The notes: generated by a model from the sequence alone, not told the origin. Positions 1 through 10,700 are shown, numbered from the stretch's first letter. The stretch: DNA of 64,000 nt from Diogma glabrata (GCA_963693315.1 OY856187.1:48130485-48194484); one strand, 5' to 3'. Numbers and translations: made by a program.

Positions 1-80
1 CAATAAGAATTTTATGTTTAATTCCCTTGATTTTGTGTTTCGCTAATATGAAAAATAAAGTCAATATGTATTGGACAAAT

Positions 81-205
81 ATTCACTCACGGAAAAACAG
101 TGTTTTCATCGCTTGTAGCAAAATGTACTATGTTATATACTATCGTAGGAAATAGTACATTTTTGCTACAAAAGATGAAAACACAATTTTTTCGTGAGTG
201 AACAT
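81..205. repeat. Foldback palindrome 1
   Basis: The left arm (81-131) pairs with the right arm (151-205). It begins with attcactcacgg and ends with cgtgagtgaac, and the centre is the AT-rich tactatcgtagg. There is no coding potential. It is the first of many ~100-bp hairpins in the window, so it is probably a small foldback MITE. Confidence 0.75.
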
Positions 206-430
206 CTGTTCACCAGACAGTTTCACGAACGTAAAACGTTTTCATCTCGCGTAGGAAACGCAATTTTTTCTACGATAGTAAATATATTAAGCATGATTTC
301 CACAATGACGAGGCGAAAAAATCAACCAAGTTAAAAAGAGAAAGATAAAATTCTCCGTTTGTATGATAGAGATGCACTCTGATTTCGTCAGTTAAATTTG
401 GGCGTCCAATTTGCAATATTTCATTCAGCA

Positions 431-510
431 CTCCGAAATTGGACGTCTAGTCCGAAAAAAAGATATGCTCTCATATGTCTTTTTTCGGACTGGACGTCCA
501 ATTTCGGAAT
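431..510. repeat. Foldback palindrome 2
   Basis: The arms 432-467 and 472-509 are almost perfect inverted copies (ttggacgtctagtccg against cggactggacgtccaa) around a 4-bp loop. It is a short hairpin MITE-like unit with no reading frame. Confidence 0.75.
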
Positions 511-645
511 AGCAAATGTCAAAATTGAAAATATTATAATAGCGCGAAAACTAAGTTTAATCTAAATCAGTATTCAAATCAGAATCAATAATTCAAATTT
601 GTATTACAAACTGTAATTATAATGAGGTATTTATTAATAGTACAT

Positions 646-764
646 TTCGTAACAAGTGGAGAAAGAAAGTTATTTCAGCATTGGTGAAAGTTTGTGCACG
701 AGCGATAGCGAGTGCAAACAATTCACCAATTCTGAAATAACTTACTTTCTCCACGAGTTACGAA
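646..764. repeat. Foldback palindrome 3, beside a recombinase fragment
   Basis: The arms 646-693 and 712-764 are inverted copies of ttcgtaacaagtggagaaag. The loop carries cgagcgatagcgagtg, a motif style seen again at 61973-61988. A second small hairpin (768-799) lies between it and the broken end of the recombinase fragment at 787-1047. Confidence 0.75.
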
Positions 765-786
765 CAGTGCTTTTCATAATTTCTCT

Positions 787-1047
787 CTAAAAAAGCACTC
801 GCGAGTGATTCTTAGCTTTTTTCTCTTTCATCCAAGAGCAAAACGTGTTGTATGTTGCTATATATTTGTCTCTAGACTTGTCCGTTAGAAGCTCTAAATG
901 AATATTTGCAGCAGCTTCACCAAATTCATTAGGTCCACCATCACTCAAGTCACTTGTAGGATCTTCCATTTGTGTTTTGTTTCTGTTTCTGCTCTGAATC
1001 AATTTACAAGGAAGTTGAACTGAAATAGTTTGTTTGACAGGAATCAC
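787..1047 (-). pseudogene. Crypton-like tyrosine recombinase, N-terminal fragment
   Basis: This is an 86-residue open frame. Residues about 53-75 have the spacing KSRDKYxxxYxxFxxWmkekk, the start of the core-binding domain of animal Crypton-type tyrosine recombinases. An acidic, Ser-rich leader (MEDPTSDLSDGG) precedes it, as in the fragments at 4993 and 50514. Nothing of the catalytic domain follows; the frame ends at a hairpin (768-799), with foldback palindrome 3 just beyond. A family member is about 300-400 residues, so only the head is left. Assignment rests on pattern recognition of the family, not on a database search. Confidence 0.5.
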
Positions 1048-1126
1048 TCGCGTACTTTGATTTAAAAAAGAAAATTTGAGGCCAAAACTTCAGCAGTTAC
1101 GATAAGTAATTGACAGCGGTTACGAT

Positions 1127-1816
1127 ATGAACTTATCTAAACTGCTTTGATATTGACAGCTTTCGCAACGCTGGACAATTAAAGCAAAGTGTACTTTTTA
1201 GAGAGAAATTATGAAAAATCTATTTTGTGTTTGGTATTAATTGCGATTAATTATAATTTGCGATTAAACGAGTTAATTTTAGGTTATGAGTTTTCGAAAT
1301 CTCAAAATACAAAAGAAAAAAATCGGAATTACAAGTTATTGCTTTTTCATTCTCTCTTTAGTTATTTTTTTCTTTCTTTCTCATCTTAATTTGGCTAATT
1401 TTTTCCCTTAGCCATTGTGGAAACCAACATAATAGTAGTTTGTATAAAAAAGCCAAAATGTACTAGCTTTAAATGAACTTATCTAAACTGCTTTGATATT
1501 GACAGCTTTCGCAACGCTGGACAATTAAAGCAAAGTGTACTTTTTAGAGAGAAATTATGAAAAATCTATTTTGTGTTTGGTATTAATTGCGATTAATTAT
1601 AATTTGCGATTAAACGAGTTAATTTTAGGTTATGAGTTTTCGAAATGTCAAAATACAAAAGAAAAAAATCGGAATTACAAGTTATTGCTTTTTCATTCTC
1701 TCTTTAGTTATTTTTTTCTTTCTTTCTCATCTTAATTTGGCTAATTTTTTCCCTTAGCCATTGTGGAAACCAACATAATAGTAGTTTGTATAAAAAAGCC
1801 AAAATGTACTAGCTTT
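1127..1816. repeat. 346-bp head-to-tail tandem duplication
   Basis: Positions 1127-1472 recur as 1473-1816 with only one difference noticed (ctcaaaatac against gtcaaaatac, near 1303 and 1649). Each copy contains the same 66-residue open frame, which has no recognisable domain. The near identity means a recent event or an assembly artefact. Part of the unit (ttagagagaaattatgaaaa) also occurs at 768-795 on the minus strand. Confidence 0.9.
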
Positions 1817-2094
1817 CACGCAAGTATGAAATTGCAAGCTCGAGGGCTGTACCCATACGAGCGGGAAATGTACTTGTTATATACTATATTTTATAAACAC
1901 AAAAAATACGTGTTTTAATTTTATGTCAATACGAAATACAACGTCAATTTGCAAACATTTAAAATTTCTTCTAGTACTACCTAATTTTTGTTGATTTGTT
2001 CGTTTTACGTCACAACGGCTATAGGAAAGATTTACTTTTCCTTATTATTTGCATTTGAAATAATGATGAAAAGAAAAGACAATTATGAAACAAT

Positions 2095-3130
2095 AGTAGA
2101 TTCGCGTTTGGAAAACGCATTCGCAATAGTAATACACATTTTTTTTTGTAACAAGTGTGTAAAATTTATAAATATTTATTTAATTGTTCATTTAATCATT
2201 TATTTAACAAAGTTATAAACAAATTTAAGCTTTTTAAATAATTAAAGTGCGCCATCTTCGTTGTAATAGTTTTAAATTATACTAGCTCTAAAATATAAAC
2301 ATAAGAATCCAACTACAACAACACATAGGAATCCAATAAGAGCTGTCAAAATTGCGAACTTTGAAAACCTAAATAAATTGTTTTTTCTTGCAATTCAAAT
2401 GATGCAATGTGTTTAAGTTGTTTTTACTATATGGTAATTGGTAAGTTAAATTATTATTTTGATATTTTAGTGCTATAAAAATATTATATATAGATAGATA
2501 TATGGATAGATTTAACTACAAATCTCCCATGCAGGCGGCGTTACGGTCCAGGCTTACAAAATATTTTGTGGTCATATGTGCGGAAAAGTAGTTTTTTCTT
2601 TTATTCTATTCTAGTGCAAAATTAAATATTTTTTACGCATGTGCTACAAAATAGAACATTATGATGCTAGGACGTAAAGCTAAAGATTTTGGACGGATGT
2701 GGAGTTTGCAAATCGAGGCGTCAGCCGAGATTTGCACCCACATTAAGTCCAAAATAGCTTACGTCCGCGCATCATATACTATTTTTTATTCGCCGTAAGC
2801 AAAATATTTTAAGAAAAAATGTTTATTCTAAATTAAAATTATAAATTTTCATAAATTTTAAAATAAAAATATGTGGAACAAGTAACATTTGACAAAATAT
2901 TTATTATTTTTTCCAAATTATTGTGTAGCTATGACAACAAATGATAACAACTATTTTAATTGGATAATGAAATTTTGAATTTGAGGGTTGCTTTGATAAA
3001 AATTTTTATTTTTCATAGAATTTAAACAAATACAAATGCTTTTTACTTTTTTGGACGTAGCTATGACAACAAAATAAATAGTTGAAAAGTGATACTTTAA
3101 AGCCGCAAATCACAGTAATATAGTAACACT
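2095..3130 (+). repeat. Palindrome-rich repeat family X, copy 1
   Basis: This copy shares long blocks with 8978-9470 and, inverted, with 10070-10700. Shared words include caaaatgattacttgcaa-like and ttttactatatggtaa segments, aggcggc near 2535, and catatgtgcggaaaagtag near 2574. No transposase frame is visible. It is probably a non-autonomous DNA element with internal hairpins; exact termini were not established. The stretch 3130-3555 shows nothing further. Confidence 0.6.
2661..2775. repeat. Foldback palindrome 4, inside family X
   Basis: The arm 2661-2714 (atgatgctaggacgtaaagc) pairs with 2729-2775, ending cttacgtccgcgcatcat. The loop is GC-rich (gaggcgtcagccga). It sits at a point where other family X copies lack it, consistent with insertion. 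Confidence 0.75.
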
Positions 3131-3554
3131 TTAATATGTAGGCGAATAAAAACTACTTTTCGTATTTGAAAATTGTAATAAAATAATCAAAGCCCTTAGA
3201 AAACGATATTGATTATAAATTATTACATTGAAAATCGAGAACTTAACATTCAAAATTCTTATTATATTTTTTCATAGCTGCTTTGTTTTAAAAATTTTGT
3301 AAACTTACATGAAAATACCGTAGCAACTACAATTTGTTATTTAGCAAAAATGGTTTTACACTATAGAGAAAAAAATCCCATTTGGATTAAGCCTGCGTGA
3401 AAATAGACTTTTCATCTACTATCGTATTAAAGAGTAGTTTTGTGTTTTTGTAAAAATACTTTTATTTATAAATTATATGTGGTAGTATTATTAATTGTAG
3501 TTGTATTAGGATCTACACAGGAGATTCATTTGCTCTTTGGTGGATTTTTTGGGG

Positions 3555-4302
3555 TATACCACGTAAAGCGGAAAGTTAAAAAATTTTAATGTTTCCGATT
3601 TTAGTAATATTTGATTATGTTATACCTATATATGTCCTTAATCCAGATGCAAAATATTTTTGCAATATAAAGTCTAAACTTTGAATCCCAATACCCACAT
3701 TTAAAAAGTTACAATAAAAATTAAAAAGCAGTCGAATTTATACTTCATTCCATGAGCTCTTTTAATACATTTTTGTATTTGCCGTTTGTACCTACCGTTT
3801 AGACAAATTTTTAAAGCCCTCTAGCTACCAAGTTTCATAAAGGGCGTAGAAGTCGTTTAGCAGCTACAACAGTTAAAGTTTTAAATCCTAACAGCTGGCG
3901 CCCTACGGTAGGGATAGGTTCTAAACGATTTCTACGCCCATCATAAAACTTTGGAAGGATTATTTATTCACTATTAGCTGTTTTTAGAAACAAAATTTAA
4001 ATGGGCTGACTAACTTTCTGAAATTTTTAAAATTTAAATACATATTTTTTCAAAAAAAGCCCATTAAATGAAATATAAATTCGACTGATTTTTTGTTTTT
4101 ATTGTAATTTTTTGAATGGGAGCTTCGAAGTAGCGTATACCTGACGTTTATACAAATTTTTAAAGCCCTCTAGCTCCTTGACCAGACCATATTGCAAAAA
4201 TATTTTGTATCTGGATCGAGGACATGCATAGGTATAACATTCTCAAATATTAAAATATGCGGAAACATCAAAATTGTTTACCTGTCCGCTTTACGTGGAA
4301 TG
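3555..4302. repeat. Inverted-repeat element with ~250-bp arms
   Basis: Bases 3559-3790 recur inverted at about 4019-4298. Both ends have ccacgtaaagcgg, followed by matching blocks around atgtttccg, gttatacctat, caaaatatttttgcaata and cagtcgaatttata. It looks like a foldback-type DNA element or an inverted duplication. No coding frame is present. Confidence 0.65.
3827..3954. repeat. Foldback palindrome 5, nested
   Basis: The arm 3827-3862 (accaagtttcataaagggcg) is inverted at 3922-3954 (acgcccatcataaaactttg). The loop contains ggcgccctacggtaggg. It lies inside the 3555-4302 inverted-repeat element, so it is probably a later insertion. Confidence 0.75.
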
Positions 4303-4310
4303 TTCCATAT

Positions 4311-4442
4311 AGATATTGCAATCCCGGGATCAAGGATCCCGACACATTTTCACGATCCCGAAATTCCGGGAATAATAAAAGAAAATCTAGAGATTACGGG
4401 ATTGTCATATTTGCCGGAATTAATCAACGAAAACAAGGCATC
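4311..4442 (+). mobile_element. hAT-type transposon terminus, copy 1
   Basis: It begins attgcaatcccgggatc, then gatcccgacacatttt and cgggattgtcatatttgc. The same terminus is inverted at 14582-14690, where it ends cccgggattgcaatccct. Repeated GGGATT/AATCCC blocks at an element end are typical of hAT elements. No 8-bp duplication could be assigned. Internal sequence is replaced by other elements. Confidence 0.55.
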
Positions 4443-4690
4443 CTGGGGTCCTATTCCCGAGCACATAAATGAATTTTGACAATGCTGTGAAGTTTGTATT
4501 TCATAACATACAACGGTAACGGTAACGATTTTATGGAAAAAGAATTTCAGAATATTGTCAAAATTGAATTTAGACAACATTGTAAAACTCGTTTTTCAGA
4601 AAATCGTTACCGTTACCGTTTAATGTTATGCAATACAAACTTCACAATTTTGTCAAAATTCACATTTATGTGTTCGGGAATAGGCCCCTG
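4443..4690. mobile_element. 248-bp foldback MITE in the hAT terminus
   Basis: The terminal inverted repeats begin ctggggtcctattcccgag and end ttcgggaataggcccctg. The inner arms contain the doubled word ggtaacggtaacgatttt and its complement. The stem runs almost the full length. It interrupts the sequence atcctg|tt that is continuous in the second copy at about 14586-14600 (inverted), which confirms it as an insertion. Confidence 0.7.
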
Positions 4691-4740
4691 TTAAAAAATA
4701 AGTAATATTAAGTTTTCATCAGTTGTTGTTGATTTGTAAT

Positions 4741-4951
4741 TAATTTATTTTTGGTTTACGGATATGACAACGTCGCGTACTCCAGTCTCTGTTATTGACA
4801 TATGAGCTAACGTGAGATATCACATGCCAATGACAAAAGCAGTGAGATTTCCCTATCCAAGGTTATATCAAAATAAGTCTGGCGGATAAAATCTATTCAT
4901 TTAACGGTAGCACCGTCAATATTTCTCTATTCTATCATGAAATATTGGCTA
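4741..4951 (+). mobile_element. LINE-tailed (LT) element, internally deleted copy
   Basis: It carries the LT head: tattttt, a tacggatatgacaac-like start, gcgtactccagtctctg, cgtgagatatcacat, and then ttaacggtagcacc. It ends early at ctatcatgaaatattggct and lacks the LINE-derived tail. The same shortened form lies inverted at 14405-14578, also next to the hAT terminus. Confidence 0.65.
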
Positions 4952-5387
4952 GCTAGGCTAGCATAGCCTTGGCAGCTATTCAGCGGACGAGTATGAGTAT
5001 GAGTGATTCCGAAGAAATTGAAGATTTTTCGGCAATTGAAATGAGTGCAAATGCAGCTCGAGCTTCATTTCTGCCAGAAAAGTCGAAAGATCGGGATGAG
5101 CGAACATACAGTAGCTTTAAAGAATGATGCATTGGAAAAAAAGTTAAAGAAACACAAAACTGTGTTGATGGGGTGAATTTTCAATGTTGAAATTCATAAT
5201 GTGCGTTCAAGAAGACCTTGATGTGACAAAATTCAAGCAGGCATTACTTATTAGCACCTATTACTTTTACGAAGTAACAGTATAATTATTGTCTATATAT
5301 TTGCAGTTAATAGCATTTCTTAAAAGAAAAAATTATGGATATTTTTAGAAAAGAAAAGATTAAAAAGTTTCTGGATAGTGTTCCGGC

Positions 5388-5835
5388 CAGGGATCGTTAA
5401 AAAGCCGTCTTTTTTCATTTTAACCACTCCAGGTGGATAAAATCCGGTTTTTTTCGGATAATATTAAAAAAGCCGGTTAATTTGTTTTTGCATCAAAAAA
5501 AAGATTTTTTTGTCATATTCGAAAAGCACACAGCACATTCATATAGTTTTTTATCCTCTAATAAATTATATCTTTCTCTAGCTAGAGTCTAGATAATATA
5601 TCTTTTTGATTTCATAACAAGTTAGTATATTTGAGATCAATTATAAAATGTATCTGTTTGTCATAATCACTTTCTGAGAAATCATAATAAGAAAAAACAA
5701 ACATTTCTTTCATCTTTTGGATAATAAAATTGTATGAATTAATTTTATCCGGCTAAAATCCAGGATAAAATGAATTAGCCTCCCGGATAAAATCCAGGGG
5801 ATAAAACCGGTTAGGAGAGATTGCTGCCATCCCTG
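5388..5835. mobile_element. 448-bp hAT-like MITE inside the Crypton-like gene
   Basis: The termini are cagggatcg and its near inverse ccatccctg, and the inner ends share ggataaaatcc and ccggtt words. The flanks are gttccggc (5380-5387) and gctccggg (5836-5843), an imperfect 8-bp target duplication as expected for hAT elements. Removing it joins KKFLDSVP to GDTYLLIKVV in one frame, which is strong support for insertion. Confidence 0.75.
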
Positions 5836-6271
5836 GCTCCGGGCGATACCTATCTTCTTATAAAAGTCGTGATGGTATTGGGAATTGCAGGTGCATGCCG
5901 TGATGAACTTTATAATTTGAATGTTGAAGATGTTCAAATTAAATCTGACATCCAACTGTCGAGATTCAAAAATCCAAGAACAAAATCTCCTGAAGATTTG
6001 TAGTTTCTAGTAATTGTAATAAGGTATCATTATTACAATTACTAGACTGGCTTAAAATCCTTGAAAAGTATACCGAATAATAATGAAAAAACACGATTCT
6101 TTGTGCGTTATAGCCAGCGGAAATGCATAAGACAAATAGTATGGAATTATACGGACTCTCTTCGCTATACCAATGAAAATTGCAAAATTTCTGAATTTGG
6201 AAGATTGAAAAAATTATAAGAGTCATACTTTAAGAAGAACTTCTAGCTGACAGCGGAACCGATATTCTTGC

Positions 6272-6560
6272 TTTTTTTTTTATAGTTTACACTTTTTGCC
6301 GTAGGCTCTTGGCGTAATTTGTTGAATAACATATTTGTTTAACACTGGTTTTTTACGCACGTTAATACAATTAATTTTTTTTTTTCAAAGTATTGATATA
6401 TCCAGTGGATTTACTGTCCTTTGAAGGATATATATTATATCAATACTTCTCGGTTCTGTAATTCTAATTCAGTAAATCCATATATTGGATTTGACTGGAT
6501 TCGAACCGTCGACCCTAACAATGTATAGACTAGTGTTTTTAACACACTTGGCTATACATC
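6272..6560 (-). mobile_element. tRNA-derived SINE
   Basis: On the minus strand the head has a pol III A-box-like tagccaagtgtg (6543-6554) and a perfect B box ggttcgaatcc (6497-6507). About 220 bp of unrelated body follow and then an A-rich tail (T run 6272-6280 on the plus strand). The gctt at both borders is a possible short target duplication. Excising it restores DILALKRHGGW in the recombinase frame. The tRNA-like head has internal promoter boxes but is not a functional tRNA gene. Confidence 0.75.
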
Positions 6561-7327
6561 GCTTTAAAACGCCATGGCGGGTGGCAATCCGCCACAGTTG
6601 CAAAGAGGTGTGTGGCGCGACTCGTTCAATGATAAAATAGAAACGGCTAACATAATTTCATATGAAATCACTGGAAGCTCATCTCGAAAGACTGTGACTG
6701 AAGAGGAAGACAACATGGCAAACATCAGTAGTAGTACTCGCAAAGTTGTCTTTGACATAGCTAATGGTGCAAATGATGTTATTATATGAATTGTTATGTT
6801 ATTATACGAATATGAAGTTGAACAATCCGCAATAATTGCAAAGGGGCATGTGGTAGACTCGTTAAGTGATAAACTTGAAAATAATGTGACAAATAATGAA
6901 GTTAAACAATATGTAATACCTTCATTGAATATTCAAAATTGTAAAATGCGTATTAATATAAATGAATGAATCAAATAAATGTTAATATCAATTTCTAATT
7001 TGAATTCATATAAATTATAATAAAAACCTAATTAATTTTCTATTATCAAACATTTTTATTTTATCCACAATTTCATTATAATTATTTCATTATTTAGAGG
7101 CAGAAGCACCATTTGTGGAAAGTGACCTGCCGCGGTAAATCGTTTTTACGCACAAATGAATTGTAAAACACATTTTACAACCTAGTTATCGTGGTTGAAA
7201 GTTAAACTTTACGACCGTTAAATAAAAGACCGTTGCTATATAAAACATTGCTATATTCTTCTACTTTGCCGCCCGTAAAATAATCGCCCGTAATAGCTAT
7301 TTATGTACCAAGGGCGTTATGTAGGTT

Positions 7328-7388
7328 ATTGCGCCCGGAAAGCGACGTAATCTAGCCCGAGCGATGGATGTCGCTTGATGGGCGTAAT
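7328..7388. repeat. GC-rich hairpin
   Basis: attgcgcccggaaagcgac is answered by gtcgcttgatgggcgtaat, with ctagcccgagcgatgga in the loop. The wider stretch 7000-7480 otherwise shows no coding signal. Confidence 0.6.
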
Positions 7389-7481
7389 ACCCAGTAACGT
7401 CAGTGGTGCATACAAGATTTTATGCTTCACTTAATAAGCTAAAAACTAAGAAACATTTTAATTTGTTAGTCTATATTGATA

Positions 7482-8977
7482 CAGTAAACATTCTATACAA
7501 GCAACTAAACTGCACCATTTTTTTCAAAAAAGTTTCTTATGTAGAAAAAGTTGCTTATATAGAAAAAAGGAGTAAATTTTAAGAAAGATCAGTTTTGTGA
7601 TTTATAGATAAGTAAGCAGTTTTATTAGTTAAAATAATATTAAATTAGTCGTTGAAGAACTGCTTTTTCTCTGATTCGTCGCAAAAACAAGATCTCATTG
7701 CTTGTAAGGTTATTTTCCTCTGCCCATTCTACCGCGACGTTGAAGGAATCAATCACATTATCGATGCTGTTTCTGTTTTCATCTTCCAACCAACCCTCTT
7801 TGTTTGCGATGCTCTTGTCAATTTCAATTACATCTTCTATTACAAAAGGTACACTTCTCTCGTTCACACCAGTCGCCCATTCCATTATTTCGTTCTCAGT
7901 TAAATCATTTTCGATTACCAAATTGTACAGTCTAACCAGGGGGATATCGTCCTCTCCCACAAAAGATTGGCCGGTATATTAAATTATATTTCGTCCATCG
8001 ATGAAAACAGATGTTTAAATGAACTCATGATAACTGATCGTTTGAGTTCATTCCAGGCTTCAACTATCAAAAACGCCACGTCTTTCAAATTAATATTTTT
8101 AAGAACTGAGACCATGTCGTTATAGCCATTTACACATAACGCCGCGAGTATTGACAGAAGGTGTTTTCGATACTGCTGCTTAAGTGATTTTATGATATTT
8201 TGGTCAAGTGGTTGCAACAATGGTGTATTGTTGGGTGGGAAAAAAATAACCTTAAAGTTTTCATCATAGGAAAAAGTGTTAGCTGTACCATGGCAGGTGG
8301 CATTATCCACTAATAAAATTGGTTTTACCGGCAAGCCTTTAGCTTTCAAGTGACGAGAAACTTCAGGGATGAATAAATCGTTGTACCACTCCTTAAAAAG
8401 CGCAGAGGTTTGCCAAGCATTTCTGGATGACTTGTATAAATAAATCCATTAATAATCCTTTTGAAATTGCTTGTAAATGCAGCAGCACTCTCAGCATTGC
8501 AGGAAAGCTTTTCACCGAAAACCGTCAAAATTCTTATGCCGTGGCGTTTTTTAAATTTATCAAGCCAGCCATCACTGGCTGAAAATGTTTCGTGTCTATT
8601 AAATGACCTGTATAAATCTAGTGCTTTTACTTTAAGCATCTCGTTTGAAACCAATTCGTTTGCCTCCCGCCGTAGTAAAAATCATGCGTATCATGTATAT
8701 TTTATCATCAAGATCAGGATTTTTTAATGGCTTCATTCGCTTGATTTTTTTTTATTCACATACGTTTTTGAGGCAAATTCTTCCAAGTTTTCTTTATTAT
8801 TTTTTATCCTCGTTAAAGTCGACTTATGGATGTTGTAGCTTCTGCAAATCTCTGTTGGTGTCTTGTCATCTTGCAGTTAATTTAAAATTGATAATTTTGT
8901 TTTTAAAGAATTTGATACTCGGCCTGCTACAATAGAATGTTGCTTGTGTAAAGGTTGCTTATAAAGAATGTTTACTG
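7482..8977 (-). mobile_element. Tigger/pogo DNA transposon, complete but dead
   Basis: The terminal inverted repeats start cagtaaacattct and end agaatgtttactg, and a shared aagcaac follows inside. TA flanks both sides (7480-7481 and 8978-8979), the pogo-superfamily target duplication. Length is 1496 bp. The transposase is on the minus strand and decayed. The element lies directly against family X copy 2 on its right side. Confidence 0.85.
7640..8895 (-). pseudogene. Tigger/pogo (CENP-B-like) transposase pseudogene
   Basis: The N-terminal helix-turn-helix is recognisable as EICRSYNIHKSTLTRIKNN. The CENP-B-type second HTH follows (ASDGWLDKFKKRHGIR), then the DDE core with LLVDNATCHG and FFPPNNTPLLQPLDQ, and an acidic C-terminal tail (7640-7960). 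The stretch holding the first catalytic Asp is missing: the frame jumps from the HTH domain to the segment just before the second Asp. Frameshifts near 8350 and 8650 separate the pieces. It would have been the element's own cut-and-paste enzyme. Confidence 0.85.
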
Positions 8978-9470
8978 TAATTGTTTTTTCTTGCAATTCA
9001 AATGATTTTGGGTTGTTTTTAAGTTATTTTTACTATATGGTAAGTTATTTAAATTATTATTTTGATTATATTCAGGATATATTTAACTAAAAATCTCACA
9101 TGTAGGCGGCCTGGCACGCAATACAAAATATTTTTTCGGCAAACGGCTGTAAAGTTTAACTTTACTGCCGCTAGGGAGTTAGCTAAAGTCTTACTTTTTA
9201 GACTGACAGCAAAAGTAACGTCTAGCGGCAGCAAAAGTAACGCCATTTTTATTTTATATTACGGAGGCTGTAAAATAGCATTTGTTATTTGTTAGTTTGT
9301 TATTTTTTCAAACATATTGTATAACCATGACAACAAAAAACAAGTTGATACTCATACTATGAAATTTTGAAAAGGCTGCTTTGATAAAAAAATTTGATTC
9401 ATACAAATTTAAATGTTTTTTTCTCTTTTTTGGAACTAATTATGACGATACAAATTCATATTTATAAAAA
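8978..9470 (+). repeat. Palindrome-rich repeat family X, copy 2
   Basis: Matches copy 1 from ttgttttttcttgcaattca through ttttactatatggtaagtt, tgtaggcggcctgg and the stretch around tgacaacaaaa and ggctgctttgataaaa. It contains its own nested hairpin (9130-9245). Its left edge is the Tigger insertion, so Tigger probably jumped into this copy. Confidence 0.6.
9130..9245. repeat. Foldback palindrome 6
   Basis: taactttactgccgctag (left) and ctagcggcagcaaaagtaac (right) are inverted partners. It lies within family X copy 2. Short, with no coding. Confidence 0.65.
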
Positions 9471-9521
9471 GTTTGATGTATTAATTTCATATTTATAAAA
9501 AATTTAAAAGTTTGCCGAAAA

Positions 9522-9637
9522 AATAGTATATTTAATTCGGAGCTAAAGTGACTTTTTGTGTTTCGTCTAAATTGTCAAACTATAGACTCAACACAAAAAG
9601 TATCACTTTAGCTCCTAATTAAATAATGTACTATTTT
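9522..9637. repeat. Foldback palindrome 7
   Basis: The arm 9522-9562 (ggagctaaagtgactttttg) is inverted at 9588-9637 (aaaaagtatcactttagctc). The outer ends are aatagtatattta and taaataatgtactatt. Nearby, 9738-9796 holds a further short hairpin around cgtatcgaaatgg. Confidence 0.75.
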
Positions 9638-10069
9638 GTAACACATGCATAAAAAATATTCAATTTTGTACTAGAATAGAATAAAAGAAAAAACTACTTT
9701 CCGCACATATGACCACAAAATATTTTTTCTATTTTGCGTCTAAAATAAAGTCATTTCGATACCCAAATGCGTATCGAAATGGTTTTCATTACGATACGCA
9801 AAAGTTTTGTCTTTTAAGGTTGGTCACATTGGTCATACAAACGTCAGTGAACATTAAAACGAATAATTATGTAAATAAAATTAATCAGAATATCTAAATT
9901 AGTGTTAAATATTTTAATTAATTAAAATTATTAGTAATAATAACAAAATTTCAAATTGACTATTTTTTAATAAAATACACATTTTTTAAAATTTTAAGAC
10001 AAAAAATGCAAAATACGCACTTATCCTTTAGAAATCGTCGATTATGAAACTAGTTTCTTAATATACTAT

Positions 10070-10700
10070 TGTATGCCTGGCACGAACGCCGCCTGCATGT
10101 GAGATTTGTAGTTAAATCTATCCTATATATAATATTTTTATAGCACTAAAATATCAAAATAATAATTTAAATAACTTACCATATAGTAAAAACAACTTAA
10201 ACACATTGCATCATTTGAAATTGCAAGAAAAAACAATTTATTTGGGTTTTCAAAGTTTACAATTTTGACAGCTCTTAGTTGGATTCCTATGTTTTTTTAT
10301 AAAACCGGTAGTTGGATTCTTATGTTTATTTTTTTACCGGTAGTTGGATTCTTATAATTCACAACTATTACAACGAAGATGGCGCACTTTAATTATTTGA
10401 ATATCTCAAATTTGTTTATAACTTTGTTAAATAAATGATTGAATTAACAATTAAATAAATATTTATAAATTTTATGCATTTGTTACAAAAAATAGTGTGT
10501 ACTACTAGTGCGAATGCGTTTTCCAAATGCGAGTTATTGCCGCACTCCCTACAGTCGTGCGGCAAACTAACTCTTGTTTGGAAAACGCATTCGCACTAGT
10601 AATACAATCTACTATTGTGGTCATATGTGCGGAGAAGTAGATTTTTCTTTTATGTTATTCTAGTACAAAATTGAATATTTTTTGTGCATGTGCTACAAAA
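10070..10700 (-). repeat. Palindrome-rich repeat family X, copy 3
   Basis: An inverted relative of copy 1: it starts with cgccgcctgcatgtgagatt and continues with ttaccatatagtaaaaacaa, gaagatggcgcactttaatt and gcgaatgcgttttccaaa. A local triplication of tagttggattctta occurs between 10270 and 10355. The hairpin 10504-10600 lies inside it. Confidence 0.65.
10504..10600. repeat. Foldback palindrome 8
   Basis: actagtgcgaatgcgttttc is inverted at the right end as gaaaacgcattcgcactagt, with a GC-rich loop (gccgcactcc). Copy 1 has one arm of it near 2105-2135. Confidence 0.8.

Larger units (their letters stand above)
4993..6968 (+). pseudogene. Fossil Crypton-like tyrosine recombinase gene
   Basis: Pieces in order: an N-terminal acidic leader and LPEKSKDRDERTYSSF (4993-5120); a degraded middle with LIAFLKRKNYGYFRKEKIKK near 5310-5370; the catalytic block VMVLGIAGACRDEL (Arg I at 5899-5901); SHTLRRTSS with the HxxR pair (His 6223, Arg 6232); and ADSGTDIL followed, after the SINE, by ALKRHGGWQSATVA (His 6573). 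A C-terminal tail with DSFNDKIETAN follows, and a second, similar tail (HVVDSLSDKLE, NIQNCKM) at 6825-6968. The catalytic order R-H-R-H is that of tyrosine recombinases; the usual terminal Tyr motif (EGYxEDS) is degraded. Stops, frameshifts, a hAT MITE (5388-5835) and a SINE (6272-6560) make it dead. A small hairpin (6006-6045) is a further disruption. Such recombinases cut and rejoin DNA for transposition, but the family can also be domesticated. Confidence 0.7.

Noticed and set aside
1189..1735. Two identical 66-residue proteins
   Set aside because: They are only the duplicated 346-bp unit read in frame; composition is that of AT-rich DNA and no motif is present.
6495..6560. tRNA gene
   Set aside because: A and B boxes are present but no acceptor stem or cloverleaf closes, and the sequence continues into a SINE body with A tail.
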